Source: Phytoactinopolyspora endophytica (lineage in GTDB: Bacteria > Actinomycetota > Actinomycetes > Jiangellales > Jiangellaceae). Taken from it: a stretch of 7,208 nt of DNA. The notes below the pieces were generated by a model that was not told the DNA's origin, did no database searches, and saw only the letters and a program-made list of their open reading frames with translations. Made by a program: the position numbers and the translations under genes. Positions within the stretch are counted from its first letter, which is position 1. Each line of letters starts with the position of its first letter. The DNA lies in assembly GCF_004138495.1 (NCBI RefSeq), contig NZ_ML142863.1:113249-120456 (forward strand). Reading direction: 5' to 3'. Of the stretch, positions 5,801-7,208 are shown piece by piece.

Positions 5801-6582
5801 CAGGTCGTCTCCTGTCCGGACTCGCCATCAGGGGTATCCGTGCCCTCATCCGGCTGTTCAGGGACGGCGGTCTCCGCGGTCTTCGGATCGAACCGTTTCT
5901 TCGGTGCCGTCTCGCCCCGGATAGCCTCCAACTCGGCCGTGATCGCCGCCATGATCCGATCGGTCGCTTCGCGGAGCACGCTGCTCGTGACCTGTTCACC
6001 GTGGAGATCGCTGAGATCGACCGGATCGCCGGCCCGCACGTACACCGTCTTGCGCGGCAACAGCCGTGGACGCTTCGAGTACGGAGCGAGAATCGTATGC
6101 ACGCCCCACTGGGCGACCGGAACCACCTGGCAGCCGGTCTCCAGCGCCACCCGCGCGGCACCCGTCTTGCCGGCCATGGGCCACATCTCCGGGTCGCGAG
6201 TGATGGTTCCCTCCGGGTAGATCGTCACGCACTCCCCCTTGCGCACCGCTTCCACGGCGGCTCGGTAGGCCTGCGTCGCATCATGTGAGTCGCGGTACAC
6301 CGGTATCTGCCCACAACTCGCGATGATCCGCCCGATCACCGGAATACGGAACAGCCCATCCTTGGCTAAGTACCGTGGGGCCCGACCGTTGTCCCAGACG
6401 AAATGCGCGAACGTGATGGGGTCGAGATGCGATATGTGATTGGCAGCCAGCACGATGCCCTCGCCGGCCGGAGGCACCTGCTCGCTGCCAACCCAACGCC
6501 GGCGGGTGAACACCATCAGAAACGGCCGAACGATGTAGGCCACGGCCCGGAAGGGTCCTACCCGCTTCCTCGATCCCGCCAC
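5800..6582 (-). CDS. plsC: 1-acyl-sn-glycerol-3-phosphate acyltransferase (PlsC family)
   Basis: This 260-residue PlsC-type acyltransferase is likely to add the second acyl chain to lysophosphatidate, giving phosphatidate at the inner face of the membrane. The catalytic NHISHLD (48-54, the NHx4D motif with H49 and D54), the glycerol-phosphate-binding region around LFRIPVIGRII (77-87), IYPEGTITRD (121-130) with EGT at 124-126, and VVPVAQWG (153-160) are the four standard acyltransferase blocks. Residues 11-25 are hydrophobic and may dip into the membrane. From about 223 the protein ends in a Pro/Glu/Asp/Thr-rich tail that looks disordered and is outside the domain. GTG start is preceded by AAGGAGGA with about five bases of spacing, a very strong site for the first gene of the operon. 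It overlaps gpsA by one base. Actinobacteria carry several such genes, so another acyl acceptor is possible. Confidence 0.92.
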   Translation of the reverse strand: MAGSRKRVGPFRAVAYIVRPFLMVFTRRRWVGSEQVPPAGEGIVLAANHISHLDPITFAHFVWDNGRAPRYLAKDGLFRIPVIGRIIASCGQIPVYRDSHDATQAYRAAVEAVRKGECVTIYPEGTITRDPEMWPMAGKTGAARVALETGCQVVPVAQWGVHTILAPYSKRPRLLPRKTVYVRAGDPVDLSDLHGEQVTSSVLREATDRIMAAITAELEAIRGETAPKKRFDPKTAETAVPEQPDEGTDTPDGESGQETT

Positions 6583-6854
6583 AAGCTCCTCCTTCGAATT
6601 CGATCACAGCCACTGATGCCCCAAGCCCGCCGCCGGACGTCGCTGCCACCGGCTCAGAACACTAGCTGGCCGGGACAGACTGGACCTCCACATGATGTCG
6701 GATCGGCCGACCCGGCGGGAGTCTGGGGCCACGAAGCCTGCCGTGTCCGGTCGTCCGACGGTGGCCGCGACACTGCCGCGGCCGGCTCGGCAATGGGCCG
6801 GCGGCCCCGGCCCGAGCATGCAGCCCACACCGAGACCTGGGAAGAGACCACCTG
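6583..6854. other. Divergent intergenic region between plsC and cofC
   Basis: This 272-base GC-rich gap must hold promoters for both flanking transcription units, but no convincing -35/-10 pair was found on either strand. CATGAT (6691-6696, +) and TAGTGT on the minus strand near 6660 resemble -10 elements without good partners. A GCCGGC pair (6781-6786 and 6797-6802) could form a 6-bp hairpin with a 10-base loop upstream of cofC. Reading frames that cross this region look like composition artefacts. Confidence 0.4.
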
Positions 6855-7208
6855 ATGCCTCTCGATGCCGTACCGGATGACCACACCGCTGCACGGATCT
6901 CCACGGACAGCAGCGGCGTCGTCCGTGAATGGTCGATCGTGATCCCCGTCAAACGGCCCGAGTTCGCCAAGACGAGGCTGGCCGACACGGTCGGCGAGCT
7001 CAGGCCGCAGGTAGCCCGGGCATTCGCCGCTGACACGGTCGCCGCCGCCCTCGCGTGTGCATCCGTGACGTCCGTCACCGTCGTCACCGACGACGACGAG
7101 ACACGCGTCGATACGCGACTTCTCGGTGCGGACGTCGTCGCCGACACGCCGGCTTCCGGTCTGAACGCAGCGCTACGGCACGGCGCCGAGGCGGTCCGGG
7201 CGCACCGG
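6855..7208 (+). CDS. cofC: 2-phospho-L-lactate / phosphoenolpyruvate guanylyltransferase, 5' part
   Basis: CofC (FbiD in mycobacteria) transfers GMP from GTP to 2-phospho-L-lactate or phosphoenolpyruvate, making the activated precursor that FbiA/CofD joins to Fo in coenzyme F420 synthesis. The 118 codons seen are the N-terminal half of the nucleotidyltransferase domain. They include the GTP-binding WSIVIPVKRPEFAKTRLA (26-43, the VKxxxxAKTRL signature), the strand SVTVVTDD (73-80) and DTPASGLNAAL (97-107). The gene runs off the window in frame, so it is incomplete only because the window ends. About 25 residues precede the domain, more than usual, but no ATG or GTG lies nearer the domain except one inside the first strand. 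GGGAAGAG eight bases upstream is a modest ribosome binding site. A position divergent from gpsA also occurs in Mycobacterium tuberculosis (Rv2983 beside gpsA). Confidence 0.92.
   Translation, partial: MPLDAVPDDHTAARISTDSSGVVREWSIVIPVKRPEFAKTRLADTVGELRPQVARAFAADTVAAALACASVTSVTVVTDDDETRVDTRLLGADVVADTPASGLNAALRHGAEAVRAHR

Noticed and set aside
4832..6220. 462-codon open frame on the plus strand opposite gpsA and plsC
   Set aside because: It lies wholly antisense to two well-recognised genes. Its sequence is Arg/His/Gly-rich with no recognisable domain, as expected for the reverse strand of high-GC coding DNA.
6776..6810. Strong-looking GC-rich hairpin upstream of cofC
   Set aside because: Only six consecutive base pairs form, because GCCGGC is self-complementary. 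Such pairs are frequent by chance in DNA this GC-rich.
6403..6855. 150-codon plus-strand frame whose stop overlaps the cofC ATG as TGATG
   Set aside because: The junction looks like translational coupling, but the first third is antisense to plsC. The rest is Pro/Arg/Ser/Gly-rich with no family resemblance and no good ribosome binding site seen. Kept only as a remote possibility.
6662..7147. 161-codon minus-strand frame opposite cofC
   Set aside because: Antisense to a recognisable CofC domain, with Ser/Arg/Thr/Ala-rich low-complexity content and no domain.

Overview
The window is a high-GC chromosomal segment with GTG starts, dense gene packing and strong GGAGG-type ribosome binding sites. 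Gene content and order (cofC / plsC-gpsA-ddl / DUF3515-AsnC / thiL / rpmB) match a conserved actinobacterial core neighbourhood, comparable to the Streptomyces and Mycobacterium ddl-gpsA-cofC loci. I infer a free-living actinomycete but cannot name the genus. There is no phage, insertion sequence, CRISPR, tRNA or rRNA.

Layout from left to right. (1) A small F420/flavin-binding split-barrel oxidoreductase (+), preceded by an imperfect direct repeat. (2) rpmB, a zinc-ribbon L28 protein, followed after 38 bases by a divergent PRPP-synthetase-family gene (both +), with a candidate promoter before rpmB. (3) A perfect 10-bp hairpin at the convergent junction with thiL (-). (4) A divergent spacer, then a stand-alone AsnC ligand-binding protein that overlaps a DUF3515 lipoprotein gene (both +). 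(5) A minus-strand operon running plsC > gpsA > ddl, with a 1-nt overlap between plsC and gpsA and a 29-nt gap before ddl. (6) A 272-nt divergent spacer and the first 118 codons of cofC (+), cut by the window end.

Functionally this is envelope and cofactor housekeeping. GpsA makes sn-glycerol-3-phosphate and PlsC acylates its acylated derivative on the way to phospholipid. Ddl makes the D-Ala-D-Ala dipeptide for peptidoglycan. ThiL completes thiamine diphosphate. CofC makes the guanylylated precursor of F420, and the first gene is a candidate user of that cofactor. Most of the window is ordinary. The main item worth a second look is the PRPP-synthetase homologue, whose ribose-5-phosphate loop departs from the canonical sequence. 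I found no convincing undescribed multi-gene system.
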